Assembly (NCBI GenBank): GCA_947175425.1
Contig: CAMWMR010000009.1
Location: 1 to 64,000 of the forward strand
Direction of reading: 5' to 3'
Source of the DNA: an uncultured Porphyromonadaceae bacterium
GTDB taxonomy: Bacteria > Bacteroidota > Bacteroidia > Bacteroidales > Muribaculaceae
DNA: 64,000 nucleotides
In this document: positions 52,961 to 62,193 of the stretch, piece after piece
Layout of the letters: the number at the start of each line of letters is the position of its first letter
Position numbering within the stretch: the stretch's first letter is position 1
Program-made: the position numbers and the translations under genes
Notes under the pieces: generated by a model
Told to the model about the DNA's origin: nothing
Seen by the model: only the letters and a program-made list of their open reading frames with translations
Database searches by the model: none

Positions 52961-53479
52961 ATGACAGAAATTGATCATCTCATTAAGCTTAACATAGAAA
53001 TGGAGGGAATCCTCCGAATCCTCGCCGACCGAAACGACGATGATGCACGGACGCTGTTAGCAGAGAAATTCGAGCAGTACAACAACGCGATGCACGAATT
53101 TATCAAAACTCCCGACACAGCTTGCACTGAGCAACTCTCGGTTGATATTCATCCCAATGAAGAAACTCCGGTCGAAGAGTCTCCCGAACCCGCTCCCGAG
53201 GAACCCGTTGTTGAAGTAACGGAAGCTGCCGTGGTGACAGAAGCTCCGCGCACACCCAACAATGTTCTAAAGGCGTTCACCCTGAACGACCGATTCCGTT
53301 TCCGCCGCGAACTGTTCGGAGGCAACGATGCCGACTTTACCGATACTCTTACCCTCCTTTCCGACATGGACACCTACGAAGAAGCTGCCGACTACCTGTG
53401 CAACGACATGATGTGGGATCCTGAGAATCCTGAAGTAAGCGCGTTTTTAGAAATCCTCTCCAATAACATGCCACGATAA
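52961..53479 (+). CDS. Uncharacterised acidic protein
   Basis: 172 residues from the ATG at 52961. Two conserved-looking ends, a helical N-terminal 55 residues (IDHLIKLNIEMEGILRIL) and a C-terminal domain with KAFTLNDRFRFRRELFGGNDADF, are joined by about 50 residues rich in Glu, Pro and Val. No signal peptide or membrane helix. The family is common in Bacteroidales but I know of no function. Its TAA shares a base with the rsmI ATG, so they are coupled. Confidence 0.7.
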   Translation: MTEIDHLIKLNIEMEGILRILADRNDDDARTLLAEKFEQYNNAMHEFIKTPDTACTEQLSVDIHPNEETPVEESPEPAPEEPVVEVTEAAVVTEAPRTPNNVLKAFTLNDRFRFRRELFGGNDADFTDTLTLLSDMDTYEEAADYLCNDMMWDPENPEVSAFLEILSNNMPR

Positions 53480-54210
53480 TGGCCGGAAAACTTTTCATTG
53501 TCCCCACCCCTGTAGGCAATCTTGGCGACATGTCTCCCCGTGCCGTGGATGTACTGCGCTCCGTTTCGTTAATTCTTGCCGAAGATACGCGCACAACCGG
53601 AATTCTCCTGCGTCACTTCGATATTTCCACTCCCACTCTAAGCCACCATAAGTACAACGAACACCGACCGCTCGACCCTATTCTCGACCGAATCACGGCA
53701 GGAGAAAACATAGCACTTGTTTCCGATGCCGGCACACCCGGCATTTCCGACCCCGGCTTCATGCTCTCGCGCGAGTGTCGCCGACGTGGCATTGAAGTGG
53801 AAACCCTTCCCGGCCCCACTGCTTTTGTGCCGGCGCTGGTCAACTCGGGACTTCCCTGCGACCGATTTTTCTTCGAGGGCTTTCTTCCGCAGAAAAAAGG
53901 CCGCGCCACACGGCTTGAATTTCTTGCAGAACTTCCATGCACATTCGTAATATACGAATCGCCTCTGCGACTTGCCCGTACATTGGAAAATCTTGCCGAA
54001 GTATGCGGAGAAACACGCGAAGCTGCCGTTTGCCGGGAAATATCCAAAGTTTACGACACGACACACCGCGATACGTTAAAAAATCTTATCGACCATTTTT
54101 CTGCAAACCAAGCCCGCGGCGAAATTGTTATCGTAGTATCGGGAAAAGAAAAACCTGACAAAGAGCGCCGCCACAAAAACAAATACAAGGACGTGGAAAA
54201 CGGCGAATGA
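53479..54210 (+). CDS. rsmI: 16S rRNA (cytidine-1402-2'-O)-methyltransferase
   Basis: 243 residues, tetrapyrrole-methylase fold. It begins GKLFIVPTPVGNLGDMSPRAVDVL and has LAEDTRTT, VSDAGTPGISDPG, LPGPTAFVPALVNSGLP and YESPLRL, a complete RsmI pattern. It modifies C1402 in the ribosomal decoding centre. The last 20 residues are lysine-rich. Confidence 0.95.
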   Translation: MAGKLFIVPTPVGNLGDMSPRAVDVLRSVSLILAEDTRTTGILLRHFDISTPTLSHHKYNEHRPLDPILDRITAGENIALVSDAGTPGISDPGFMLSRECRRRGIEVETLPGPTAFVPALVNSGLPCDRFFFEGFLPQKKGRATRLEFLAELPCTFVIYESPLRLARTLENLAEVCGETREAAVCREISKVYDTTHRDTLKNLIDHFSANQARGEIVIVVSGKEKPDKERRHKNKYKDVENGE

Positions 54211-54252
54211 CTTTACTCCACCCTAAACGTACAATTGCAAAACTAACTGATT

Positions 54253-55119
54253 ATGAAAAAACTTATTGCATTATGCATGGCCGGCGCACTCATTTTCACC
54301 GGATGTAACAGCAAACAGAAAGAAGAACAGTTGCGCCAGGCGCAGGCGCTTGCCGATGCTTCACGCGAACAACTTGTAGGAGCTGTCGCCGACCGCGATT
54401 CTCTCCTTGAACTTGTTACCGAAATCAACAACGGCATGGAGCAGATTAAACAGCTCGAAAACATTCTCACCGTCAACAACGGCGGAGAAACCGCTTCGGG
54501 ACGCGACCAAATACGCAACAACATCACCGCCATACAGCAGACACTCCAGCAGCGTCGCGAACGTTTGGAAGAACTCGAAAAGAAACTCAGCAACTCGGGA
54601 ACTTCAAACAGCAAACTGCAGCAGACCATAACCTCGCTTCGCGCTCAAATCGATTCCCAGACTAAAGAAATGGAATCGCTGCGTGCAAGCCTTGACGAAG
54701 CCAAAACCCGCATCGGCGAACTTGACGCTACTGTCGATACCCTCAGCACTACTCTCAACACTGTAACTGCCGAACGCGACTCCACCGACAAAGCTAACGA
54801 ACAGCTCACCAACGAACTCAACACCTGCTACTACGCTATCGGCACCAAAGACGAACTGAAAGAGAAGAAAATCCTTGAGGGCGGCTTCCTCCGTCGCACC
54901 AAACTCATGGAAAGCGATTTCGACCGTTCTTTCTTCACCGTCGGCGACAAACGCACTCTCACAACAATCGACCTCAACTCCAACAAAGCCGAAATACTCA
55001 CCAAACAGCCTGCCGGTTCATATATTATAAGTGACACCAACGGCCACAAAGTGCTGCACATCACCAATCCCGCAGCATTCTGGAGCATTTCGCCCTACCT
55101 CGTAATTAAAATCGGCTAA
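54253..55119 (+). CDS. Coiled-coil lipoprotein
   Basis: 288 residues. Signal and lipobox FTGC (Cys18), then a long coiled coil (residues about 20-195) with repeated TTLSTTLNTV- and SLRASLDEAK-type heptads, and a C-terminal beta-rich domain of about 85 residues (GGFLRRTKLMESDFDRSFF, LTTIDLNSNKAEILTKQP). It would be an anchored periplasmic spacer protein. The family is common in Bacteroidales; the function is unknown. Confidence 0.75.
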   Translation: MKKLIALCMAGALIFTGCNSKQKEEQLRQAQALADASREQLVGAVADRDSLLELVTEINNGMEQIKQLENILTVNNGGETASGRDQIRNNITAIQQTLQQRRERLEELEKKLSNSGTSNSKLQQTITSLRAQIDSQTKEMESLRASLDEAKTRIGELDATVDTLSTTLNTVTAERDSTDKANEQLTNELNTCYYAIGTKDELKEKKILEGGFLRRTKLMESDFDRSFFTVGDKRTLTTIDLNSNKAEILTKQPAGSYIISDTNGHKVLHITNPAAFWSISPYLVIKIG

Positions 55120-55135
55120 ATAACTCCAAACTATA

Positions 55136-55173
55136 AAAGCCGGAAGCGGACAACCGTTTCCGGCTTTATTTTT
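55136..55173 (+). terminator. Rho-independent terminator
   Basis: AAAGCCGGAAGCGG and CCGTTTCCGGCTTT pair around an ACAA loop, followed by ATTTTT. Confidence 0.9.
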
Positions 55174-55238
55174 GCGCCAAAATGCCTGTATTTTGCACTT
55201 TTTGGCTGCAGAGGAGCCTAAAATTCGTAAATAATACG

Positions 55239-55246
55239 TAATTTTG
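55239..55246 (+). promoter_or_regulatory. -7 element of the asd promoter
   Basis: TAATTTTG, 25 bases before the asd ATG; the region where TTTG should be is not a clear match. Confidence 0.5.
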
Positions 55247-55271
55247 CCGATTATTATCGCACGAATATAAA

Positions 55272-56282
55272 ATGAAGATTGCAATTGTTGGCGCCTCGGG
55301 CGCTGTAGGACAGGAGTTCCTGCATGTTTTGGCAAGCAGCGATTTTGCCATTGACGAGCTGCACCTTTTCGGTTCGGAGCGCAGCGCCGGACGCACTTAT
55401 GAATTCCGTGGCTCCGAGACGGAGCCTGTTAAAGTGCTTGGTGCCGACAAGCATGCTTTCGACGGACTCGATTTTGTTTTTGTATCGGCCGGCGGTGATG
55501 TATCTAAAGAATACGCCGAACTGATGACATCGGGAGGTGCCATAATGATTGACAACTCCAGCGCTTTCCGCATGTGCGACGACGTGCCTCTGGTTGTCCC
55601 CGAAGTAAACGGCGCGGATGCTCTCAATGCCCCCCGCAGAATCATTGCCAATCCCAACTGTACAACTATACAAATGGTGGTGGCTCTCGCTCCCATTCAT
55701 GCCATTTCGCCCATACGCCGCGTGCATGTGGCAACATATCAGGCTGCCAGCGGTGCCGGAGCAACGGGAATGGAGGAGCTGGAAACTCAAACCCGCGAAC
55801 TTGCCAACGGCATGAAGCCCACCGTCAAGAAATTCGTGAACCAGCTGGCATTCAATCTCATTCCTCACATTGACGTGTTCACCGACAACGGATACACACG
55901 CGAGGAAATGAAAATGCACCTCGAAACCAAAAAAATTATGCATGCTCCCGGGCTGGAAGTGAGCGCCACCTGCGTCCGCGTTCCGGTAATGCGTGCCCAC
56001 AGCGAGGCAATTTGGGTGGAAACAACAGCACCCGTCAGTGTTGAAGCAGCCCGCGAGGCTTTTGCAGCAGCTCCCGGAATTGTACTTGTTGACCGTTGCG
56101 AAGCCAACGGCTATCCCATGCCGCTCGAACTTGCAGGAACCGACCCCGTATACGTAGGACGTGTGCGTGCCGACCTTGCCAATCCCAATGGATTGAGTTT
56201 CTGGAGCGTATCGGACCAAATTCGAAAAGGAGCAGCCTTGAATGCAGTTCAGATAGCAAAATATATTGTGGAAAACTCATAA
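55272..56282 (+). CDS. asd: Aspartate-semialdehyde dehydrogenase
   Basis: 336 residues. N-terminal NADP fold [14 protein letters not shown], the strand [23 protein letters not shown] and the nucleophile Cys130 in [23 protein letters not shown] and a final [14 protein letters not shown]. It reduces aspartyl phosphate to the semialdehyde for lysine, threonine and methionine synthesis. The antiporter gene follows 15 bases later. Confidence 0.95.
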   Translation: MKIAIVGASGAVGQEFLHVLASSDFAIDELHLFGSERSAGRTYEFRGSETEPVKVLGADKHAFDGLDFVFVSAGGDVSKEYAELMTSGGAIMIDNSSAFRMCDDVPLVVPEVNGADALNAPRRIIANPNCTTIQMVVALAPIHAISPIRRVHVATYQAASGAGATGMEELETQTRELANGMKPTVKKFVNQLAFNLIPHIDVFTDNGYTREEMKMHLETKKIMHAPGLEVSATCVRVPVMRAHSEAIWVETTAPVSVEAAREAFAAAPGIVLVDRCEANGYPMPLELAGTDPVYVGRVRADLANPNGLSFWSVSDQIRKGAALNAVQIAKYIVENS

Positions 56283-56297
56283 ACGACAGCAAAAAGA

Positions 56298-58439
56298 ATG
56301 ATTGCGCTAAGCCAGGCTTTGGTTACGCAACCGGTGCAGATATTTTTTATTGTACTGGTAATTATTCTTTTTGCGCCGCTGCTTTTAAACAAGCTCAAAG
56401 TTCCGCACATTATAGGCATGATTGGAGCGGGAGTCATAATCGGCCCCTACGGCTTCAACGTGCTCGACAACGACTCGTCTTTTGCCATTTTCGGGCAGGT
56501 AGGACTGCTCTACCTCATGTTCCTCGCCGGACTTGAGATAGACATGTACCATTTGCGTCTCAATCTGCGGCGCGGGCTTGTATTTGGCTTGCTTACGCTT
56601 TTTTTACCACTCGTAATAGGCGTTCTTACAAGCATATACCTTTTAGGGCTCGGCATTGACACGTCCTTCCTGCTGGGCGCCATGTACGCCTCGCACACAT
56701 TGCTGTCCTATCCTGTTGCCGCACGTTTCGGAATCACCAAAGCACCTGCGGTACTCATAGCAATCGTCGGCACAATCGTTGCCGTTATCGGAGCTCTTCT
56801 TGTCCTTGCGGCCACAGTCAATATCCGTCAGGAAGGCTTCTTTAATATATCGGCAATTGCAATGCTGGCTCTGCGATTGTTTTTGTGGGTGGCCGCGCTG
56901 CTATACTGTATACCACGGCTTGCACGCTACTTTTTCAAGAAGTACTCCGACAAGGTTATGCAGTACGTTTTTGTACTTGTACTTGTGTTTTTTGCGGCAT
57001 GTTCGGCACAGCTTATAGGACTTGAACCTGTGCTCGGAGCCTTCTTCGCCGGCCTGCTGCTCAACCGCTATATCCCCGCATCCTCCCCGCTGATGAACTC
57101 CATAGAATTTGTGGGCAATGCTCTATTCATTCCCTACTTTCTCATAAGCGTGGGCATGATGATTAATGTGAGAGTTTTCGGCGATCGCGCTACTTTGGGA
57201 GTAGCCGGAATTATGCTTGCAGTGGCATTGTTCAGCAAATGGCTGCCCGCATTCATTACTCAAAAGATATACAAGTTCCGGAGCGACAGTCGCAATGTTA
57301 TTTTCGGACTTACGGCAGCGCATACTGCCGTGGCGCTTGCTGTTGTAACAGTAGGCTACCGGCTTGAAATGTTCGATGAACGCATCCTCAACAGCACCAT
57401 AGCCGTTATTCTTGTAACGTGCGCACTGGCTCCGTTATTTACATCGCAGGCTGCCGCAAAACTGAAAGTACGCATGCTCGAGAACGAGCAGGAAGGCACG
57501 GGAGGAAAGCGTACACGCAAAAACAACACTTTGATAGGTGTTGCCAGCGCGGCCACATCGCCCGAGCTTGTGGAACTTGCCATGCTCATGCGAAATACTC
57601 GCGGCGAGCACCGTTTCTACGGTCTGCACGTGCGAAACGACAACAGCAGGTCGGCCAAGGCCGCATCGGCATCGGCGCTTGATGCCGCACGCACCGTAGC
57701 TGCCGCCGCCGACATACATCTTGAAACTCTCGAGCGTTACGACCTGAACACCGTTACAGGAGTATTGAATACCATTGAAGAACGCGAAATTACCGAAGTT
57801 CTGCTTGGCATGCACCGCCGCATTACCGTAATCGACTCTTTCTTCGGCAACAAGGTCGAGCAACTATTACGCTCCACCAACCGCATGCTCATAATCTCGC
57901 GTTGCTTTATTCCTGCGGGAACAATTACACGAGTGCTGGTGTGGGTTCCTGCCGACGCACAGTATGAAACAGGATTCAACCGCTGGGTACGTGCCGTTTC
58001 ACGACTTACGCGACAAGTAGGATGCCGCATAATTTTTTACTGTCCCGGCGAAGTGCAACCCTATATACGCGGTGTTATATACTCCGAAAACTACGGCATA
58101 CGCTGCGAGTTTAAAACCACCGACGGCTGGGACGACTTTATACTCATGTCCAAGGATATTCTGGACGATGACCTGTTTGTAATCATCGGAGCCCGCGCAC
58201 AATCGGTTTCCTATCGTTCGGAAATGTCGGAACTCCCCGGATTTTTACAGCGCTATTTCTCAGGCCACAACCTGATGATGATATATCCCGAACAATTCGG
58301 TGAGGCTCCGGTACTGACTTCGTTTACCGACCCCCTCGGCGGTGACCTTTCTTCGGGAGCGTCTCCGTTGCTGTCGTCGCTTTCTTCGCGCTTCCGCAAT
58401 TTCCGCCGCACTGTGCACCGCAATATTTTCCATTCATGA
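56298..58439 (+). CDS. CPA2-family cation:proton antiporter with universal-stress-like domain
   Basis: 713 residues. Residues 1-390 hold about 12 helices of the Na+/H+ exchanger type (LKVPHIIGMIGAGVIIGPYG, FLAGLEIDMYHLRL, GAFFAGLLLNRYIP, LFGLTAAHTAVALAVV-like core). Residues 410-710 are soluble and alpha/beta with two segments like universal stress protein domains (TEVLLGMHRRITVIDSFFG). It exchanges K+ or Na+ for H+. The ATGA at the end couples it to the methyltransferase gene. Confidence 0.9.
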   Translation: MIALSQALVTQPVQIFFIVLVIILFAPLLLNKLKVPHIIGMIGAGVIIGPYGFNVLDNDSSFAIFGQVGLLYLMFLAGLEIDMYHLRLNLRRGLVFGLLTLFLPLVIGVLTSIYLLGLGIDTSFLLGAMYASHTLLSYPVAARFGITKAPAVLIAIVGTIVAVIGALLVLAATVNIRQEGFFNISAIAMLALRLFLWVAALLYCIPRLARYFFKKYSDKVMQYVFVLVLVFFAACSAQLIGLEPVLGAFFAGLLLNRYIPASSPLMNSIEFVGNALFIPYFLISVGMMINVRVFGDRATLGVAGIMLAVALFSKWLPAFITQKIYKFRSDSRNVIFGLTAAHTAVALAVVTVGYRLEMFDERILNSTIAVILVTCALAPLFTSQAAAKLKVRMLENEQEGTGGKRTRKNNTLIGVASAATSPELVELAMLMRNTRGEHRFYGLHVRNDNSRSAKAASASALDAARTVAAAADIHLETLERYDLNTVTGVLNTIEEREITEVLLGMHRRITVIDSFFGNKVEQLLRSTNRMLIISRCFIPAGTITRVLVWVPADAQYETGFNRWVRAVSRLTRQVGCRIIFYCPGEVQPYIRGVIYSENYGIRCEFKTTDGWDDFILMSKDILDDDLFVIIGARAQSVSYRSEMSELPGFLQRYFSGHNLMMIYPEQFGEAPVLTSFTDPLGGDLSSGASPLLSSLSSRFRNFRRTVHRNIFHS

Positions 58440-59260
58440 AAGTTATTGAAATAAGCTCCCTCGACCATCCGGGCATTGAAGTTTTCGCATCGCTCACCGA
58501 CGGGCAACTGCGCAACCGCCTCGACCCCGGCAACGGTATTTTCATTGCCGAAAGTCCCAAAGTAATACGTATAGCACTTGCCTCGGGCTATACTCCCGTA
58601 TCGTTATTGTGCGAACGCAAGCACATCGAGGGCGACGCCGCCGACATAATAGCCTCAAACCCCGATATGCCGGTATACACGGGAAGTCGCGAATTGCTTA
58701 CCGAACTCACCGGTTACAAACTCACCCGCGGCGTTCTTTGCGCAATGCGCCGCAAGCCTTTGCCGACGGTAAAAGATATATGCTCCGGAGCCAAACGCAT
58801 TGCCGTGATGGACGGAGTTTCCGACAGCACCAACATAGGCGCCATTTTCCGATCGGCAGCTGCCCTCGGGGTGGACGGCATTGTTTTGAGCACCACAAGC
58901 TGCGACCCGCTCAACCGCCGCGCCGTACGAGTATCGATGGGAACGGTATTTATGATTCCGTGGACAATAGTAGAACCTGCGAACCTTTACGGCAACCTGC
59001 GCAAAGAAGGTTTCAAGATAGTTGCACTGGCACTCACCGACCGCTCGGTAGGAATAGATGACCCGGTGATGCTTGCCGAGCCGCGTCTTGCAATGGTTCT
59101 CGGTACCGAGGGCGACGGCCTTGCCCGGGAAGCAATAGAAGATGCGGACTATGTAGCCCGCATCCCCATGAGCCGTGGTGTCGACTCTCTTAACGTTGCG
59201 GCAGCTTCCGCCGTCGCTTTTTATGTTTTAAATTTTAAACCGCACACCGAGCTGGAATAA
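58436..59260 (+). CDS. TrmH/SpoU-family RNA methyltransferase
   Basis: 274 residues. An N-terminal L30e-like substrate domain with NGIFIAESPKVIRIAL and a SPOUT domain with VMDGVSDSTNIGAIFRSAAALG, LSTTSCDPLNRRAVRVSMG, VLGTEGDGL and IPMSRGVDSLNVAAASAV. The knot motifs are complete; rRNA or tRNA target is undecided. Its last 33 bases overlap the end of the convergent barrel gene. Confidence 0.9.
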   Translation: MKVIEISSLDHPGIEVFASLTDGQLRNRLDPGNGIFIAESPKVIRIALASGYTPVSLLCERKHIEGDAADIIASNPDMPVYTGSRELLTELTGYKLTRGVLCAMRRKPLPTVKDICSGAKRIAVMDGVSDSTNIGAIFRSAAALGVDGIVLSTTSCDPLNRRAVRVSMGTVFMIPWTIVEPANLYGNLRKEGFKIVALALTDRSVGIDDPVMLAEPRLAMVLGTEGDGLAREAIEDADYVARIPMSRGVDSLNVAAASAVAFYVLNFKPHTELE

Positions 59261-59755
59261 GCCCTGAGCACCGAAGCCGGCCTCGGCAAACATTCCTACA
59301 CTGCGGGAAAGATCGACCTGAGCCCCGATGGGAACTATCTGAAAAGCGCAGTAGGCTTTTGTATAATTATCGCCTGCATATGGCTGCATGTAGGAAAATT
59401 CCACACCAAGTCCAAGTTTTGCATACAGTGTTACAATGCTGTTGGAATAATAGTGGTAACGACCGTTAAGCATCACGGCATGATATGCGATGTTGCTGTG
59501 GCCTTCGCCTCCTTTTGTTGTTGTGCTTGAAAAGGTATAGGACGGACCCACCCAAATTTTTGGAGCCACCCGGAAGTTAGCTCCCAGATTAAGAGCACCC
59601 CAGGCAGTGTTTACGTTATGCCAGCCGTCGTGCATGTTTGTTGCATCCATTTGAGTATATGCGCCATAGGAGGCCGTAATTTCTGCATTCTGAGCGTTGG
59701 CCGCAAAAACGGAGGCAATACCTACAACGGCGGCCATAAACAGTTTTTTCATCAT
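59228..59755 (-). CDS. Small outer-membrane beta-barrel protein
   Basis: 175 residues with signal peptide (about 1-21, ending ANAQ). Strand pattern with aromatic girdles (TLYAKLGLGVEFSYM, WVGPSYTFSST, VGMFAEAGFGAQGLFQLGVRFKI) and a terminal strand VRFKI typical of barrel proteins that BAM recognises. Function is unknown. Tail overlaps the methyltransferase gene by 33 bases; the ADP-ribosylglycohydrolase gene lies upstream in the same direction. Confidence 0.78.
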   Translation of the reverse strand: MMKKLFMAAVVGIASVFAANAQNAEITASYGAYTQMDATNMHDGWHNVNTAWGALNLGANFRVAPKIWVGPSYTFSSTTTKGGEGHSNIAYHAVMLNGRYHYYSNSIVTLYAKLGLGVEFSYMQPYAGDNYTKAYCAFQIVPIGAQVDLSRSVGMFAEAGFGAQGLFQLGVRFKI

Positions 59756-59828
59756 AATACAAATAGTGTGACGTTAGATGATGATGAAACACTCCACAGA
59801 GCGACAAAGTTCACTCTCGTTGCCGAAT

Positions 59829-60857
59829 TTACATAAGACTGTCGGCAGTAGAAAGCAGCAAAGGCAACAATTCCAACGAATTGGTGAATTTTTCGGGAAT
59901 GGCGTCATACCCAAGAGCTGCGCCAAGGATATTGCCGCATATCGCCGCGGTAGAATCGCTGTCGCCATCATGATTGGAAGCGGCACATATTGCATCCTCA
60001 ATACTGTTGAAATGCCTCAACGCACAATAAAAAGCAATTGCAACGGCTTCTTCGGCAACCCACCCTTCGCCCAATCGGGCAATATTATCCGCATCGGGCA
60101 AGTTGTTTTCGGACAACTCGACGGCTTTATTCATCAAGTCGGAATTAATCTGCAAATACCTGAAATCGGCGGCAAAAAGCAACGCTATGGCCTCCAGCCC
60201 TTCCGCAATATAGCGTTTCATATTAAGAGCCGACGGCGCCTCGTCCTTAACAAGATTGTAGATAACATATGCAAGCAGACCCGCCGGGATATATCCCAAT
60301 GGATGCAAATGTGTCAGCTCCGAGGCTTCGGCGGCAAGCTTTGCCACGCGTTCAGCCGACCAATCGGGTCTTACGGCACCGAAAAGAGCTATGGGTGCTA
60401 TTCTCATCACCCCTCCGCATCCCTTGCTGTTGTTTTGGGGATCGCGGCCGTTTATTATGGATAACAAGGCCGTTAGGCAAGTATGTCCCGGCGCTCTCTG
60501 TTCATTCAGTTCGGGCACTTGCGCCAAAGCCGAATTTTTGCTTTTTGTTCCCCGCTGAGTGGCGTACCAGTTTATATATGCCTTGCATATCTCGGCACAA
60601 AAGTTACGGTTGTGCTTTTCGGCTTCCACCAGCCCCTCGGCAGTAAACAGCGTCATCTGCGTATCATCCGAAAATAACGCGGCATGCTGTCCGTGCGCTC
60701 CGGTATGCAGCACATATTCCCTAATGCCCTCCGGCCCGAAAGCACGCCTGATAGCATCGAGTTTCATAAACTCAACCTCATACCCCAAAGCATCCCCTGC
60801 CGCGCCGGCAACAATAGAGCCGCGCAGACGATTCAAAAGCTCGTTTCTGTCCTGCAT
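59829..60857 (-). CDS. ADP-ribosylglycohydrolase (DraG family)
   Basis: 342 residues. All-helical family with both metal sites: SDDT (63-66) in ALFSDDTQMTLF and NHDGDSDSTA (295-304) in the second half, plus GAAGDALGYEVEF at the start and GCGGVMRIAP in the middle. It removes ADP-ribose from protein (usually arginine), DNA or small molecules. No ADP-ribosyltransferase is seen in the window, so the partner or substrate is not known. Confidence 0.92.
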   Translation of the reverse strand: MQDRNELLNRLRGSIVAGAAGDALGYEVEFMKLDAIRRAFGPEGIREYVLHTGAHGQHAALFSDDTQMTLFTAEGLVEAEKHNRNFCAEICKAYINWYATQRGTKSKNSALAQVPELNEQRAPGHTCLTALLSIINGRDPQNNSKGCGGVMRIAPIALFGAVRPDWSAERVAKLAAEASELTHLHPLGYIPAGLLAYVIYNLVKDEAPSALNMKRYIAEGLEAIALLFAADFRYLQINSDLMNKAVELSENNLPDADNIARLGEGWVAEEAVAIAFYCALRHFNSIEDAICAASNHDGDSDSTAAICGNILGAALGYDAIPEKFTNSLELLPLLLSTADSLM

Positions 60858-60943
60858 AATAATTCAAATTACATTTTATTACAATACGGCCTCAATACAA
60901 TTTTTTCGGATAATTGCATGCCGTCCCATTCTATATTAACACA

Positions 60944-60977
60944 CAAAAATACAATAATTGGAGAAATATTTCGTCAA
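60944..60977 (-). promoter_or_regulatory. Possible promoter of the ADP-ribosylglycohydrolase gene
   Basis: On the minus strand TATTTTTG (60951-60944) with TTG (60977-60975) at a 23-base spacing, slightly long. It is back to back with the frdC promoter. Confidence 0.45.
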
Positions 60978-60980
60978 TTA

Positions 60981-61012
60981 TTGGCAAAAGTGTGGAAAAT
61001 GCCCTAAATTTG
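60981..61012 (+). promoter_or_regulatory. Promoter of the frd/sdh operon
   Basis: TTG (60981-60983), 21 bases, TAAATTTG (61005-61012), a good Bacteroides-type promoter. Transcription should start near 61018, about 92 bases before the frdC ATG. Confidence 0.75.
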
Positions 61013-61109
61013 CACTTTAAAATGAGGAGTTCACCCGTTGAGGTCCTTGTTCTGTAACGTTGGAACAACAAACAATTCAATAAATCAATCAAACAAAATC
61101 ATTCATCCT

Positions 61110-62180
61110 ATGTGGTTAACAAGCTCATCTATAGGAAGGAAGTTCGTGATGGCAATCACGGGCGCATGCCTTGTCCTATTTGTAACTTTTCACGTGCTGA
61201 TGAACTCGGTTGCTCTCCTGTGGCCCGCCGCCTATAACCAGGTGTGCGAGTTCCTTGGAGCCAACTGGTACGCCCTGGTATGCTCGGCAGGCCTGGGACT
61301 TCTGTTCATCATCCATATTATTTACGCTTTGTGGCTGACGATTCAGAACCGTCGCGCCCGTGGTAACGACCGTTACGCCGTTAACGGAAGCGTTCCCGAA
61401 GTGAAATGGCAGTCCAAGAACATGCTTGTTCTCGGTATTGTCGTTCTTGCCTTCCTTGCCGTGCACCTTGTTCAGTTCTGGGCAAAAATGCAGCTGCAGG
61501 AGCTTATCAGCCACGACCTCAAGGTTCTTCCTCAGATTGACGGCGTTCCCGCCGCTCCCGCACTGGGAACACTGTTCATTCAGCTCGCGTTCCAGACATG
61601 GTGGACTCCCGTTGTATACATCATCGGTTTCATCGCCCTCTGGTTCCACATGAACCACGGTTTCTGGTCCATGTTCCACACTGTAGGCTGGGACAACGGC
61701 ATTTGGATTAAACGCATCAAAACCATCAGCCTTTGGTGGACAAGCGTTGTAATCGCTCTTTTCATCGCTCAGGCTATTGTGTTCACTGTAAACGCTCACA
61801 ACAACTACTACCTCACAAACGAAGGTTTGCAGGAACAGTACGGCGAATACTGGAACGCCCAGGCCGAAAAAATGATGAACGAGCTTAACAGCGACTTCAT
61901 GAGCGTTCAGAGCACACAGAACGAAGAAGCCATTTCCGCTTTCTTCCTCGAAAAAGGCGAAGCTTACGCCGAACTCGGCCAGCTCATCCTTGACAGCGCT
62001 TCCAAGCAGGCTCCCGAATACGCATCTCCCGCACTTCAGGGTCTCGGACAGGCTGTTCAGTTCCTCAACCACAACGTGGGCATTGCTAAAAGCCGTGCCG
62101 CTCAAATGAACCACGCTGCAGCTCAGGCCGAAAACACTGCTGCCGACGCTGTTGCCAACGAAGAAAACACTAACGAATAA
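61110..62180 (+). CDS. frdC: Fumarate reductase/succinate dehydrogenase cytochrome b subunit with C-terminal extension
   Basis: 356 residues from the ATG at 61110 (MWLTSSSIGRKFVMAITG). Five membrane helices and candidate haem histidines (His28, His69, His118, His180, His190 region) match the single-chain di-haem cytochrome b of Bacteroidetes, normally about 230 residues. Residues 236-356 add a soluble Gln/Ala/Glu-rich tail (ending AENTAADAVANEENTNE) that the usual family lacks. It anchors the flavoprotein and transfers electrons from menaquinol. Start chosen because the 24 residues before it lack any conserved feature. frdA follows after 13 bases. Confidence 0.92.
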   Translation: MWLTSSSIGRKFVMAITGACLVLFVTFHVLMNSVALLWPAAYNQVCEFLGANWYALVCSAGLGLLFIIHIIYALWLTIQNRRARGNDRYAVNGSVPEVKWQSKNMLVLGIVVLAFLAVHLVQFWAKMQLQELISHDLKVLPQIDGVPAAPALGTLFIQLAFQTWWTPVVYIIGFIALWFHMNHGFWSMFHTVGWDNGIWIKRIKTISLWWTSVVIALFIAQAIVFTVNAHNNYYLTNEGLQEQYGEYWNAQAEKMMNELNSDFMSVQSTQNEEAISAFFLEKGEAYAELGQLILDSASKQAPEYASPALQGLGQAVQFLNHNVGIAKSRAAQMNHAAAQAENTAADAVANEENTNE

Positions 62181-62193
62181 TAACTCAGAGATA

